Source of the DNA: Amycolatopsis japonica
GTDB taxonomy: Bacteria > Actinomycetota > Actinomycetes > Mycobacteriales > Pseudonocardiaceae
Reading direction: 5' to 3'
Assembly (NCBI RefSeq): GCF_000732925.1
Contig: NZ_CP008953.1
Coordinates: forward strand, 2,542,001 to 2,606,000
DNA: 64,000 nucleotides
Part shown: positions 57,457 through 64,000 of the stretch, in pieces
How positions within the stretch are numbered: position 1 is the stretch's first letter
Layout of the letters: each line of letters starts with the position of its first letter
Translations under genes and position numbers: made by a program
The notes under the pieces: generated by a model
Databases searched by the model: none
Seen by the model: only the letters and a program-made list of their open reading frames with translations
Told to the model about the DNA's origin: nothing

Positions 57457-58095
57457 CTACTCCTTGCGGCCGCTGACGGCCAAGCCGACGCCGAGCCCGA
57501 CCATCGTGAGCCCGGCCGCGCCGCCGACCAGGTCCAGGCGCCGCGCCGAGCGGGCGAACCAGGACCGGACCGCTCCCGCCGCCACGCCCCAGACGGAATC
57601 CATCGCCAGGGCGATCGTGGCGAACACCGCGCCGAGGACCACCATCTGAAGGCCGGCCTGTCCGGCGGAGGGGTCGACGAACTGCGGCAGGATCGCCGCG
57701 AAGAACACCACGGTCTTGGGATTGGTGACGCCGACGATGAATCCCTGCAGCAGCGTGCGCCCGCCGCTGATCGGGGCCGCTTGCGCCTCGAAGGCCTCCC
57801 GTAGCGCCCGGCGGTGCCGGATCGCCTGGACGCCGAGGTAGATCAGGTACGCGGCACCGGCGAATTTGATCACGGTGTAGATCACGGCGGAGGCCTGGAT
57901 GATGGCGCCCACCCCGATGGCGACGGCCGTGGCGGCGACGAAGCTGCCGAGCGCCCCGCCGACCACGGTCATCAGCGCGGTCCGACGGCCGTACGCCAGG
58001 GCGCGGCTGATCGCGAACAGCACGGCGGGGCCGGGGATGAGGATCAGGACGAACGACGCGAGCGCGAAAGCGGCGAGGCGATCAGGCGACGGCAT
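57457..58095 (-). CDS. LysE/RhtB-family amino acid exporter
   Basis: A 212-residue integral membrane protein from ATG 58095. It has about six hydrophobic segments and the family signature near the start (LIPGPAVLFAISRALAYGRR), plus GFIVGVTNPKTVVFFAAILPQF in the middle. It should export an amino acid or homoserine lactone type solute; specificity is unknown. It is divergent from the flavin-dependent oxidoreductase gene over 69 bases. Confidence 0.92.
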   Translation of the reverse strand: MPSPDRLAAFALASFVLILIPGPAVLFAISRALAYGRRTALMTVVGGALGSFVAATAVAIGVGAIIQASAVIYTVIKFAGAAYLIYLGVQAIRHRRALREAFEAQAAPISGGRTLLQGFIVGVTNPKTVVFFAAILPQFVDPSAGQAGLQMVVLGAVFATIALAMDSVWGVAAGAVRSWFARSARRLDLVGGAAGLTMVGLGVGLAVSGRKE

Positions 58096-58164
58096 AGGAC
58101 CACGCTAGCCGATTCGGTCACGATCTCTGGCAAGCTCGGATTCACGGGTGGAAGGGGGAGTCCT

Positions 58165-59229
58165 GTGCGTACCGGCATCGTGGTCGCGGCCCATCCCGGT
58201 GTGGCGGAGTCGGCCGTGCTGGCCGAGGAGCTCGGGTTCAGCAGCTTTTGGGTTTACGACACGCCCATGGTCCACGGTGATCCGTTCGTGGCACTGAGTT
58301 CGTGTGCGCGGGTGACCAGCCGCATCAAGCTCGGCATCGGGGTGACGTCCCCGGCGTTGCGGTCGGCGCCTGCCGCCGCGAGCGGGTTCGCCAGCCTCAA
58401 CGCGCTGGCGCCGGGCCGGATCGTCTGCGGTGTCGGCACGGGGAACACCGCCCGGCGCACGCTGGGCATGCCGCCGACCACGACGGCCGAACTGGAGGCG
58501 TTCACCGTCGCGCTCCAAAGGCTGTGCGCCGGATATCCGGTCGACTATCGCGAGGGTGACAGGGTGCGCGACGTCCGGTTCCTGCATTCCGGGCAGGCGG
58601 TGAACACCGCCGATCCGATCGACTTCGTGGTGGCCGCGCTGGGGTCGAAGGCCGCCGCGGTCGCCGGACGCCGCGATGCCGGCCTCGTCTCTTTCGGTCT
58701 TCTCGATCCCGCGGCCTGGCGGGCGTTGCACGCGGCTCGCGGGGGCACGCCCCGGGCCGGGTCGTACCTGATGACCGCGCTCCACGTCCTCGACGACGGC
58801 GCCGACCCCTACGGTGACTCGGCCCGGGACGCAGTGGGCCACGTCGTTTTGTCGTTGCTGGCCTTCGCCGCCGACACCCCGTCGGTCGCCAGTGGACTCG
58901 GCGCCGAGGAACGCGACGCCGTGCGCCGGCTGCTCGACCGGCGTGGCACCACGGCCACCGCGCCGGACCGGTACACCAAGCTCTACCCCGGCTACCTGGA
59001 CCGCATCGTGCCGTCGGACCGGGACCTGATCACCCCGTCGCTGATGGACACCCTGACCCTGGTCGGGACGCCGGACGACCTCCGCTCCCGCATCGCCGCC
59101 TTGGGCGAAGCCGGTGTCGGCGAGATCGTGATCCAGCCGGTGGTCGACCCGCTGGAGGAGATGGCCGTGATCGCCGGATTGATCAACGGCGCCCCTGTTA
59201 CTTGGCCAGGATCTGGCCGACCGCTTTGA
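58165..59229 (+). CDS. LLM-class flavin-dependent oxidoreductase
   Basis: A 354-residue protein from GTG 58165 after GAAGGGGG. GFSSFWVYDTPMVHGDPF, TSRIKLGIGVTSP and GRIVCGVGTGNTARRTLG are typical of luciferase-like (beta/alpha)8 enzymes using FMN or F420. The C-terminal TLVGTPDDLRSRIAALGEAGVGEIVIQP is also characteristic. The substrate is unknown. Its 3' end overlaps the convergent lipoprotein gene by 32 bases. Confidence 0.9.
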   Translation: MRTGIVVAAHPGVAESAVLAEELGFSSFWVYDTPMVHGDPFVALSSCARVTSRIKLGIGVTSPALRSAPAAASGFASLNALAPGRIVCGVGTGNTARRTLGMPPTTTAELEAFTVALQRLCAGYPVDYREGDRVRDVRFLHSGQAVNTADPIDFVVAALGSKAAAVAGRRDAGLVSFGLLDPAAWRALHAARGGTPRAGSYLMTALHVLDDGADPYGDSARDAVGHVVLSLLAFAADTPSVASGLGAEERDAVRRLLDRRGTTATAPDRYTKLYPGYLDRIVPSDRDLITPSLMDTLTLVGTPDDLRSRIAALGEAGVGEIVIQPVVDPLEEMAVIAGLINGAPVTWPGSGRPL

Positions 59230-60001
59230 GGACGTCGTCGAATTCTGACGAGATCGATCTCGCGTTTTGCGCGAAGGTCGACGGTTTCAGCGCCGGCAAT
59301 GACCGTCGACCTTCGCGCCAGGCCTTGAGCTGCCGCTCGTCCTCCGCGAGCTTGAGGTCTGAGGCGCAAGTGGCCCCGCCGGTGAGCAAGCCAAGGGAAT
59401 CGATCCACTTCTCCGTGTCGTACCGTGCCGCCGCGGCGTAGTCGACGATTCGTGTGCTGGCTTCGAGACAACTCTCCACGGCGTTCTTGTACTTGTCGTT
59501 CTTGACCAACTCGGGAAGGTTTTCGCCGGCCGCCGAGAACGTTTTTCCCAGCATGTCGAACGTCGCCCACTGGTGTTGAAGTACGACGTCGATCTGGAGC
59601 GTCACCTGTGCCGGAGGCAAGGGAACAGTCAACGCGGTGCCGGGTTCGAGCGGCGTTCCGTATAACGGCTTCTTCGCTCTCCACATGCGAAAGAGCTGCA
59701 CGTCCGTGGGTACGCCGCCGTGGCGATCGGCCAGGACTTCCGGGGTCGTCCGCACCAGCCAGACGACTTTGGTGTCGTTTCCGACGAAGACCGCCGTTCC
59801 GCGTGCGTTGGTGCACATGACCAGCTGGGACAAGTCCCGCGGCGGCCCTTCGATCATCGACAACGGAACTCGGCTACCGGTCGTGGCATCGGGGCAGCCA
59901 GGGTCGACGCGTTGCCCGGGTTCGTCGTCGCAACCCGCGGTGGTCCAAGTGGTCGCCAGGGCGACCACAAAAGAGGCAATTCGTGAGCATCGTCGCCGCA
60001 T
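59198..60001 (-). CDS. Predicted lipoprotein of unknown function
   Basis: A 267-residue protein. ATG 60001 is chosen because AAGGGGG lies 5 bases upstream and it gives a positive N-terminus (MRRRCSRIAS), a hydrophobic stretch and a lipobox-like TAGC with Cys24. The rest is soluble with two further Cys (PGCPD, MCTN) and no recognised domain. It is probably anchored to the outer face of the membrane. The reading frame is open further upstream, but that part does not look coding. Confidence 0.7.
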   Translation of the reverse strand: MRRRCSRIASFVVALATTWTTAGCDDEPGQRVDPGCPDATTGSRVPLSMIEGPPRDLSQLVMCTNARGTAVFVGNDTKVVWLVRTTPEVLADRHGGVPTDVQLFRMWRAKKPLYGTPLEPGTALTVPLPPAQVTLQIDVVLQHQWATFDMLGKTFSAAGENLPELVKNDKYKNAVESCLEASTRIVDYAAAARYDTEKWIDSLGLLTGGATCASDLKLAEDERQLKAWREGRRSLPALKPSTFAQNARSISSEFDDVLKAVGQILAK

Positions 60002-60057
60002 CACTGCCCCCTTCGTGGGAGAACCTTGCATGCAGGTCGTCGCGCTTGCGCGAGCTG

Positions 60058-60888
60058 TTACATGAAGCCGGATCGGGTCGGCGTCCGGGTGATCGCGATC
60101 AAATGACTGCTCAGCCCGAGCAATGAGGGTTCGTTCTCGACGGCTCTGGTGAAGCGGAGAACGACGTCGAGGTCCGCCGGGTGGTCCCACCGGTCGGTGA
60201 GCTGCGGCAGCCAGCCCGCGAGTCCTTCGACACCCACCACGTCGAGCAGGCTGAGCCCCGCATCGAGACATTCCTGACGCAATTCGCCGGGATGGTGGAA
60301 GTAGCCGGTGGTGAACCAATGGGGATGGTCGCCGTCGTTGCGGTGCTGACCGGAAGCCAAATCGACGCTCACTATCCGCTGGAATTCCGGGTCGAAAAGG
60401 AAACCACGGGCCAGGCCGTCGAACAGCGACGCGAAGCGCGAGATCGCCGCGACGAATATCCATCCGCCCGGGCGGACTGCGCGACCGGCTTCACGCAATG
60501 CCGCGAGACGATCATCGCGGTCGCTCAGGTGATAGAGGGGACCGAGCAGGAGCGCGGCGTCGAAGCTGCCGTCCGGCACCGGCAACCTCCGGGCGTCAGC
60601 CAACGCCACGGTCATTCCCGGTGTCCTGTCGGCGAGTTGCCGCGCAGCGGCGACATGCTCCGGCACGATGTCGAACAACGTCACCTGATGGCCGTCCGCG
60701 GCGAGCCAGGCGGCGTGTGTTCCGGTGGCACCGCCGACATCGAGCACGCGCAGGGCGCCGGCCGGCAGATGCCGTCGCACGATCTCCTGGGTCCGTACGA
60801 ACTCGAGAAGGCCGGATGGCTCGGTGAGTCGTGCTCCCTCGTCGGTCGATCGATAATGCTGGACGATCTCGCGCGGTAGTTCCGTCAC
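60058..60888 (-). CDS. SAM-dependent methyltransferase (class I)
   Basis: A 276-residue protein from GTG 60888 (start VTELPREIVQHY); a longer in-frame start at 60954 is possible but would enter the divergent gene. VLDVGGATGTHAAWLA is the SAM-binding motif I, FDIVPEHV contains the acidic residue after beta-2, and DARRLPVPDGSFDAALLLGPLYHL is the motif II/III region. The substrate is unknown. It is separated from the PKS operons by many unrelated genes, so a tailoring role is unlikely. Confidence 0.87.
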   Translation of the reverse strand: MTELPREIVQHYRSTDEGARLTEPSGLLEFVRTQEIVRRHLPAGALRVLDVGGATGTHAAWLAADGHQVTLFDIVPEHVAAARQLADRTPGMTVALADARRLPVPDGSFDAALLLGPLYHLSDRDDRLAALREAGRAVRPGGWIFVAAISRFASLFDGLARGFLFDPEFQRIVSVDLASGQHRNDGDHPHWFTTGYFHHPGELRQECLDAGLSLLDVVGVEGLAGWLPQLTDRWDHPADLDVVLRFTRAVENEPSLLGLSSHLIAITRTPTRSGFM

Positions 60889-60953
60889 AGCGCGAATGCT
60901 ACGGCCGGTTTTTCGGTGGCGCACCGGGATATCCGGCCGGGACAATGGCCGCA

Positions 60954-61828
60954 TGACGGATCTTCGGTGGGACGAGGTCAGGAGCTTCTTCGACCCTGAT
61001 CTGATGGGTGCGTTTCCCGACGTGTTCGTTCCGGATACCTCCGCGGAGGACTGGCAGAGGGTGTTCGATCTGGTCGAGGCGCGCGGTTGGCAGCGGGAAT
61101 TCCGGCGAGGTGGCCTGATGCTGGTGGAGCTGCGGGTCTGTCCGGTTCCACGGGTGCTCGCGATCTTTCCGTCTCATGGCGGCCGAGGGATCGAGCGGAA
61201 GAACTCGGGGGTTCTTGAGCAGGCTTGCTTGCCCGGTCTGTTGTCGGGCAGTGGTGACGTGGCTCGGGTTTCGCGAGGTGATTTCCGGCCGGTTGCCGGA
61301 AAGCGGCGACGGGATCAGGCAGCCGGTTGGGTTGTTGGGGCGGATCGCGACGTGGCTGGCTGTGCGTTGCCGGGAAACGGCGACGGGGTCAGTCGTGCGG
61401 CAAAGTTGTCGGGCGGCGCGTGACGTGTTGCCGGGAAGTGGCGGCCGTTCGGGCGGCGTGGTTGTGTGTGGTCGGTTCTGTGTTTCGGTCTGGCCGGTCC
61501 GTTGTCGGAAAATGGCGACGTGGCTCGGTGTCGCGAGGTGATTTCCCGGCCGGTTGCCGAAAAACGGCGACGCGATCAGGCAGCTGGTTTTGCTCCCGAG
61601 GCGGTTCGCAACGCGGCTGGCTCCGCGTTGCCGGAAAACGGCGACTTCGACCTGCAGGAGCTACAAGGACGAGCCGGAGTCGACATCCCTCGTGCGTTCC
61701 TCACCGACATCGGGCGCGAGCTGGGAAAGCCGGTTCTCATGGCGCCGGAAGGCGGAAGCCCGGACCATGCGGTCCTCGGGTTCGATCCGGAGCACGACCG
61801 GGTCGTGTTGCTGGCCGCACCGCTGTAA
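60954..61828 (+). pseudogene. Hypothetical gene broken by a repeat array and frameshift
   Basis: The first 70 or so codons from ATG 60954 (TDLRWDEVRSFFDPDLMG to VPRVLAIFP) and the last 60 codons in another frame (FDLQELQGRAGVDIPRAF to RVVLLAAPL, ending 61828) read like the two ends of one actinomycete hypothetical protein of about 140-160 residues. Between about 61161 and 61645 lies a stretch of degenerate repeats; the first frame meets a stop at 61421-61423. The gene is therefore probably disrupted. Two separate short genes are the alternative. The family name is not known to me. Confidence 0.6.
61240..61645. repeat. Degenerate repeat array (consensus GTTGCCGGAAAACGGCGAC)
   Basis: Seven copies of a 19-base word start at 61240, 61292, 61366, 61427, 61501, 61553 and 61627, plus a poorer one at 61405. 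Copies 1-3 and 5-7 have identical spacings (52 and 74), because a 145-base unit (61240-61384) is repeated at 61501-61645, 261 bases on. Each word is an imperfect hairpin (GCCG / CGGC around GAAA or similar). The area is G/T-rich. It interrupts a gene. Confidence 0.8.
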
Positions 61829-61845
61829 GCGGGTACCTTGCGGGC

Positions 61846-62490
61846 GTGGATATTCAGGTGCACGAGGGTGCGTTGGTACCGACGGACACCGCGACAGGGA
61901 TGGACCGGCGTGCGTTCGGTGAGTTCGTCGGGCCGCGGGGCGAGTTGGCCTCGTACGCGTTCGGCTGGACCACCGGCGCGGATCCGCACGCCGCTCGCCT
62001 GTCGATCGGGATCGGCGCGGGCAACCCCGGCGGTGGGACCTTCCACGCCGTCATCTTCCAGCACGAGGACGGACATGCGTTCTCATTGACCGGTGACCCG
62101 TTCGAACGGGTACCGCAGGGCGGGCCGGACCTGACCGCGGACGAGGCACGTGCCCATGAGGACCTGCCGTTCGTCTGGGCGGTCGCCGACGAGGTCATGC
62201 GGCGCGATCGGCGGGCTTGGTGGATGCGGCACTGGCTTCTGGGCACCCTGTGCCTCCAGACTCTCGAGGTGTTTGATCGCCGCGAGCCGATTTTGCTTGT
62301 GCGGCACGACGCCGATGACGGCATGTGGCAGCTCATCGGTGCTTCCGACGCGGACGGCGGCACCGGCAAGGTCGGGCACCTGCACCACGCCATCGACGAA
62401 GACCCGACCCTGATCGACGTCCTCGACCTGCCAGCCGGCGGCAGCGCGACGCGAACGGGCGCCGGAAGTCCTTGGACCGGACGCGCCTAG
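61846..62490 (+). CDS. Hypothetical protein
   Basis: A 214-residue protein from GTG 61846 (MDIQVHEGALVPTDTATGMDRR). The N-terminal part reads like a small globular domain (YAFGWTTGADPHAARLSIGIGAGNPGGGTFHAVIF). The C-terminal part has PILLVRHDADDGMWQLIG and HLHHAIDEDPTLIDVLDLPAG, which faintly recalls DUF2185-like immunity domains. There are no membrane segments. Its stop overlaps the start of the next gene by one base (TAGTG), so the two are translationally coupled. Confidence 0.7.
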   Translation: MDIQVHEGALVPTDTATGMDRRAFGEFVGPRGELASYAFGWTTGADPHAARLSIGIGAGNPGGGTFHAVIFQHEDGHAFSLTGDPFERVPQGGPDLTADEARAHEDLPFVWAVADEVMRRDRRAWWMRHWLLGTLCLQTLEVFDRREPILLVRHDADDGMWQLIGASDADGGTGKVGHLHHAIDEDPTLIDVLDLPAGGSATRTGAGSPWTGRA

Positions 62491-62753
62491 TGTTCGTCGA
62501 GATCGTCTTCGTGGGGCTGCCGATCGACCGTGACGAGGTCGAGGAGGCGTTGGAATCGGAATTCGAGGTCACCGGCGCGGGCAGTGGCATGGGTCGTTGT
62601 CATCTCGACGTTGAAGTCGTGGAGGGTTCGGACACGACCGCGGCGCTGGAACGGCTGCGGGCGGTGTTGTCCGACCTGGGGGTCGCGGACTGTGCGACCT
62701 TGAACGTGACTCCTTCTGCATGGACCGCGCCGGCCGACCACTCTGACGGCTAG
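62490..62753 (+). CDS. Small hypothetical protein coupled to the previous gene
   Basis: An 87-residue acidic protein from GTG 62490, which shares its first base with the stop codon of the preceding gene. The sequence alternates beta-like (VEIVFVGLPI, CHLDVEVVEG) and helical (DRDEVEEALESE, AALERLRAVLSDLG) segments, suggesting a small ferredoxin-like fold. No family is recognised. Its end overlaps the convergent SnoaL-like gene by 4 bases. Confidence 0.65.
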   Translation: MFVEIVFVGLPIDRDEVEEALESEFEVTGAGSGMGRCHLDVEVVEGSDTTAALERLRAVLSDLGVADCATLNVTPSAWTAPADHSDG

Positions 62754-63721
62754 CCGAAGATCCGGGCCCGCAGTTCTTTCACCGTCTGGACCGAAGCGAT
62801 CAGGTCCAAAGTGTCGAAATGCAGCGACCAGGCCGTGCCGGTCGCGGTCTTCACCGTCCGTTCGACCAGGCTGAAGGAGATCGGGCGCGGGTCGGCGCCG
62901 CCCAGCGCCACCGCGGTGCCGACCCACTCCCGGTATTCGGTGCCGTCCGCGGACACGGTGGCGCGCGGCTCGAGTGCGACGTCACGGACCGCGCCGAACA
63001 ACCGGTCCAGGTATGCGGTCATGGCCCGGCGGCCGGAGATCGGCTCGGTCAGGCCGGGGCCCAGGAGGGTCGCCGTACCGTCCACCCCGGCGACCAGGAT
63101 CCCCGCCGCTTCCCGATTCCACGCCAGTCGCCGGATCCGCGGTGGCAAGGGGATCGCCGGGGCCGGATCGGTCGCCGACGCGGTGATCCCCTCGAAGAGG
63201 TTCCGCAGCGGGTTCGCCGGATCCTCCACCGGACGGAACATGGTGACCTGGTCCCAGAACCTCCTGCCGTCCTGCACCCGGGCCGGATCCTTGCCCGCGG
63301 CGGGATCGCCGAGGACGAGCCGGTGCATGGTCTTGAACGAGACCGGTTTCCCCTTGACGGTGCCGGTGTTCAGCGCCTCGATGAACACGACCCTGCCGTC
63401 GGGGTCGGAAGTGACGGTCTCCGGAACGAAGACGTAGTCCGGGGCCAGCTTCAGCACGCCCTCGATCTGGCTTCTGATGCCCGCCCAGTCCCGGGGTGTC
63501 TCGAGCCCGCTGTCCCACAAGCGCGCCGTCCCGTCTTGGACGAACAGGTTCATGTACGCGTCGACATTCCGGGCGTTTCTGCCCCAGGCACGGTAGGCGT
63601 CCATGAACCGCTCCACGTTCGCCGGTCGTCCGGCAAGGGGTTCGGCGTTCGCCGGGGGCGCGAGAACGACAACGGACAGAACGGCCGCCGCGAGGGCGGG
63701 CAAGAGTCGTGAAACCTTCAT
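62750..63721 (-). CDS. Secreted protein with two SnoaL/NTF2-like segments
   Basis: A 323-residue protein from ATG 63721. Residues 1-28 are a signal peptide (positive start, LLPALAAAVLSVVVL core, ANA cleavage site). Residues 30-165 (FMDAYRAWGRNARNVDAYMNLFVQDGTARLWDSG onward) and about 190-320 (GVDGTATLLGPGLTEPISGRRAMTAYLDRLFG onward) both look like NTF2/SnoaL-type domains, so the protein is an internal duplication. It is exported; its ligand or activity is unknown. Confidence 0.8.
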   Translation of the reverse strand: MKVSRLLPALAAAVLSVVVLAPPANAEPLAGRPANVERFMDAYRAWGRNARNVDAYMNLFVQDGTARLWDSGLETPRDWAGIRSQIEGVLKLAPDYVFVPETVTSDPDGRVVFIEALNTGTVKGKPVSFKTMHRLVLGDPAAGKDPARVQDGRRFWDQVTMFRPVEDPANPLRNLFEGITASATDPAPAIPLPPRIRRLAWNREAAGILVAGVDGTATLLGPGLTEPISGRRAMTAYLDRLFGAVRDVALEPRATVSADGTEYREWVGTAVALGGADPRPISFSLVERTVKTATGTAWSLHFDTLDLIASVQTVKELRARIFG

Positions 63722-63816
63722 GGCCGAAGGATCATCGAGCCGGGAGCCCCTGTCGATTACGTCCGAGGTAAGCGGGCCGCGGGTAGATTCTCCGTGTGGG
63801 GGTTGAAAAGGAAACG

Positions 63817-64000
63817 GTGCGCAGGGTGGTGATCGTCGCCTTCGACGACGCCCAGATCCTCGATGTCGCCTGTCCCAGCGGGGCGCTGGAGATCGCGAAC
63901 TCGCACGGCGCGGCGCCACCGTATGTCGTCGAGCTGGCGACGGTTCAGGGGCGGACGACACGGAGTTCGTCGGGGATCATGCTCGCGGGTGCCCGGCGGC
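63817..64000 (+). CDS. GlxA-type regulator, N-terminal DJ-1/PfpI domain (partial)
   Basis: The 61 visible residues from GTG 63817 (VRRVVIVAFDDAQILDVACPSGALEIAN) match the start of DJ-1/PfpI-domain AraC regulators. AAAGGA at 63807 decides the start over the in-frame GTG at 63796. The gene runs off the window edge, so the expected C-terminal AraC part is not seen. It is divergent from the secreted protein gene. Confidence 0.75.
   Translation, partial: MRRVVIVAFDDAQILDVACPSGALEIANSHGAAPPYVVELATVQGRTTRSSSGIMLAGARR

Noticed and set aside
52616..58095. Reductase, phosphatase, methyltransferase and exporter considered as tailoring genes of the PKS pathway
   Set aside because: They are separated from the starter operon by its promoter, are controlled by their own regulators, and include no glycosyltransferase, P450 or sugar genes; a link cannot be supported.
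57814..58164. Longer N-terminus for the flavin-dependent oxidoreductase
   Set aside because: The extra part overlaps the divergent LysE gene and lacks family similarity; GTG 58165 has a good ribosome binding site and gives the normal start RTGIVVAAHPG.
61240..61645. Repeat array considered as CRISPR or an insertion sequence
   Set aside because: Repeats are degenerate and irregularly spaced without unique spacers or cas genes, and there is no transposase or terminal inverted repeat.

Overview
The window is GC-rich DNA with frequent GTG starts and long codon-biased reading frames, typical of a filamentous actinomycete. The style of the intergenic palindromes and the flanking genes suggests a Pseudonocardiales member, most likely Amycolatopsis; the genus is an inference and no sequence here proves it.

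Positions 1-48,944 are the downstream part of one giant type I modular polyketide synthase (PKS), all on the plus strand. Five PKS proteins are visible. The first lacks its start, and the window opens inside an upstream acyl carrier protein (ACP). Together they hold nine complete modules: two fully reducing modules (malonyl, then methylmalonyl), one methylmalonyl dehydrating module, one methylmalonyl ketoreductase-only module with an A-type KR, four malonyl dehydrating modules in a row, and a last methylmalonyl dehydrating module that ends in a thioesterase. If all domains act collinearly, the carboxyl end of the product is a 2-methyl-pentaenoyl unit, followed by a C-methyl secondary alcohol, a methyl-substituted alkene and a saturated segment. 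Between PKS genes 2 and 3 lies a 514-base gap with stacked palindromes and then a promoter-like region with TAGGGG repeats.

Positions 49,123-52,487 (minus strand, convergent with the PKS) hold a compact four-gene operon: type II thioesterase, a 69-residue protein resembling DUF5988, a stand-alone adenylating enzyme, and a discrete acyltransferase with GPSFG instead of GHSxG that lacks the carboxylate-binding Arg. The last two resemble the VinM/VinK pair of macrolactam pathways, in which a protected beta-amino acid starter is loaded onto the PKS. The cluster is therefore read as an amino-acid-primed polyene macrolactam pathway. The promoter of this operon carries the same 13-base word (TAGGGGTTGTCCG), at nearly the same distance from the start codon, as the promoter of PKS gene 3, so one pathway regulator may control both.

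Positions 52,616-64,000 look like ordinary accessory chromosome outside the cluster: a LysR regulator divergent from a reductase/phosphatase pair, a RibD-type reductase, an AraC regulator, an MBL-fold hydrolase, a LysE exporter, a flavin-dependent oxidoreductase, a lipoprotein, a methyltransferase, a gene broken by a degenerate repeat array (61,240-61,645), two small hypothetical genes, a secreted SnoaL-like protein and the start of a GlxA/DJ-1-type regulator.
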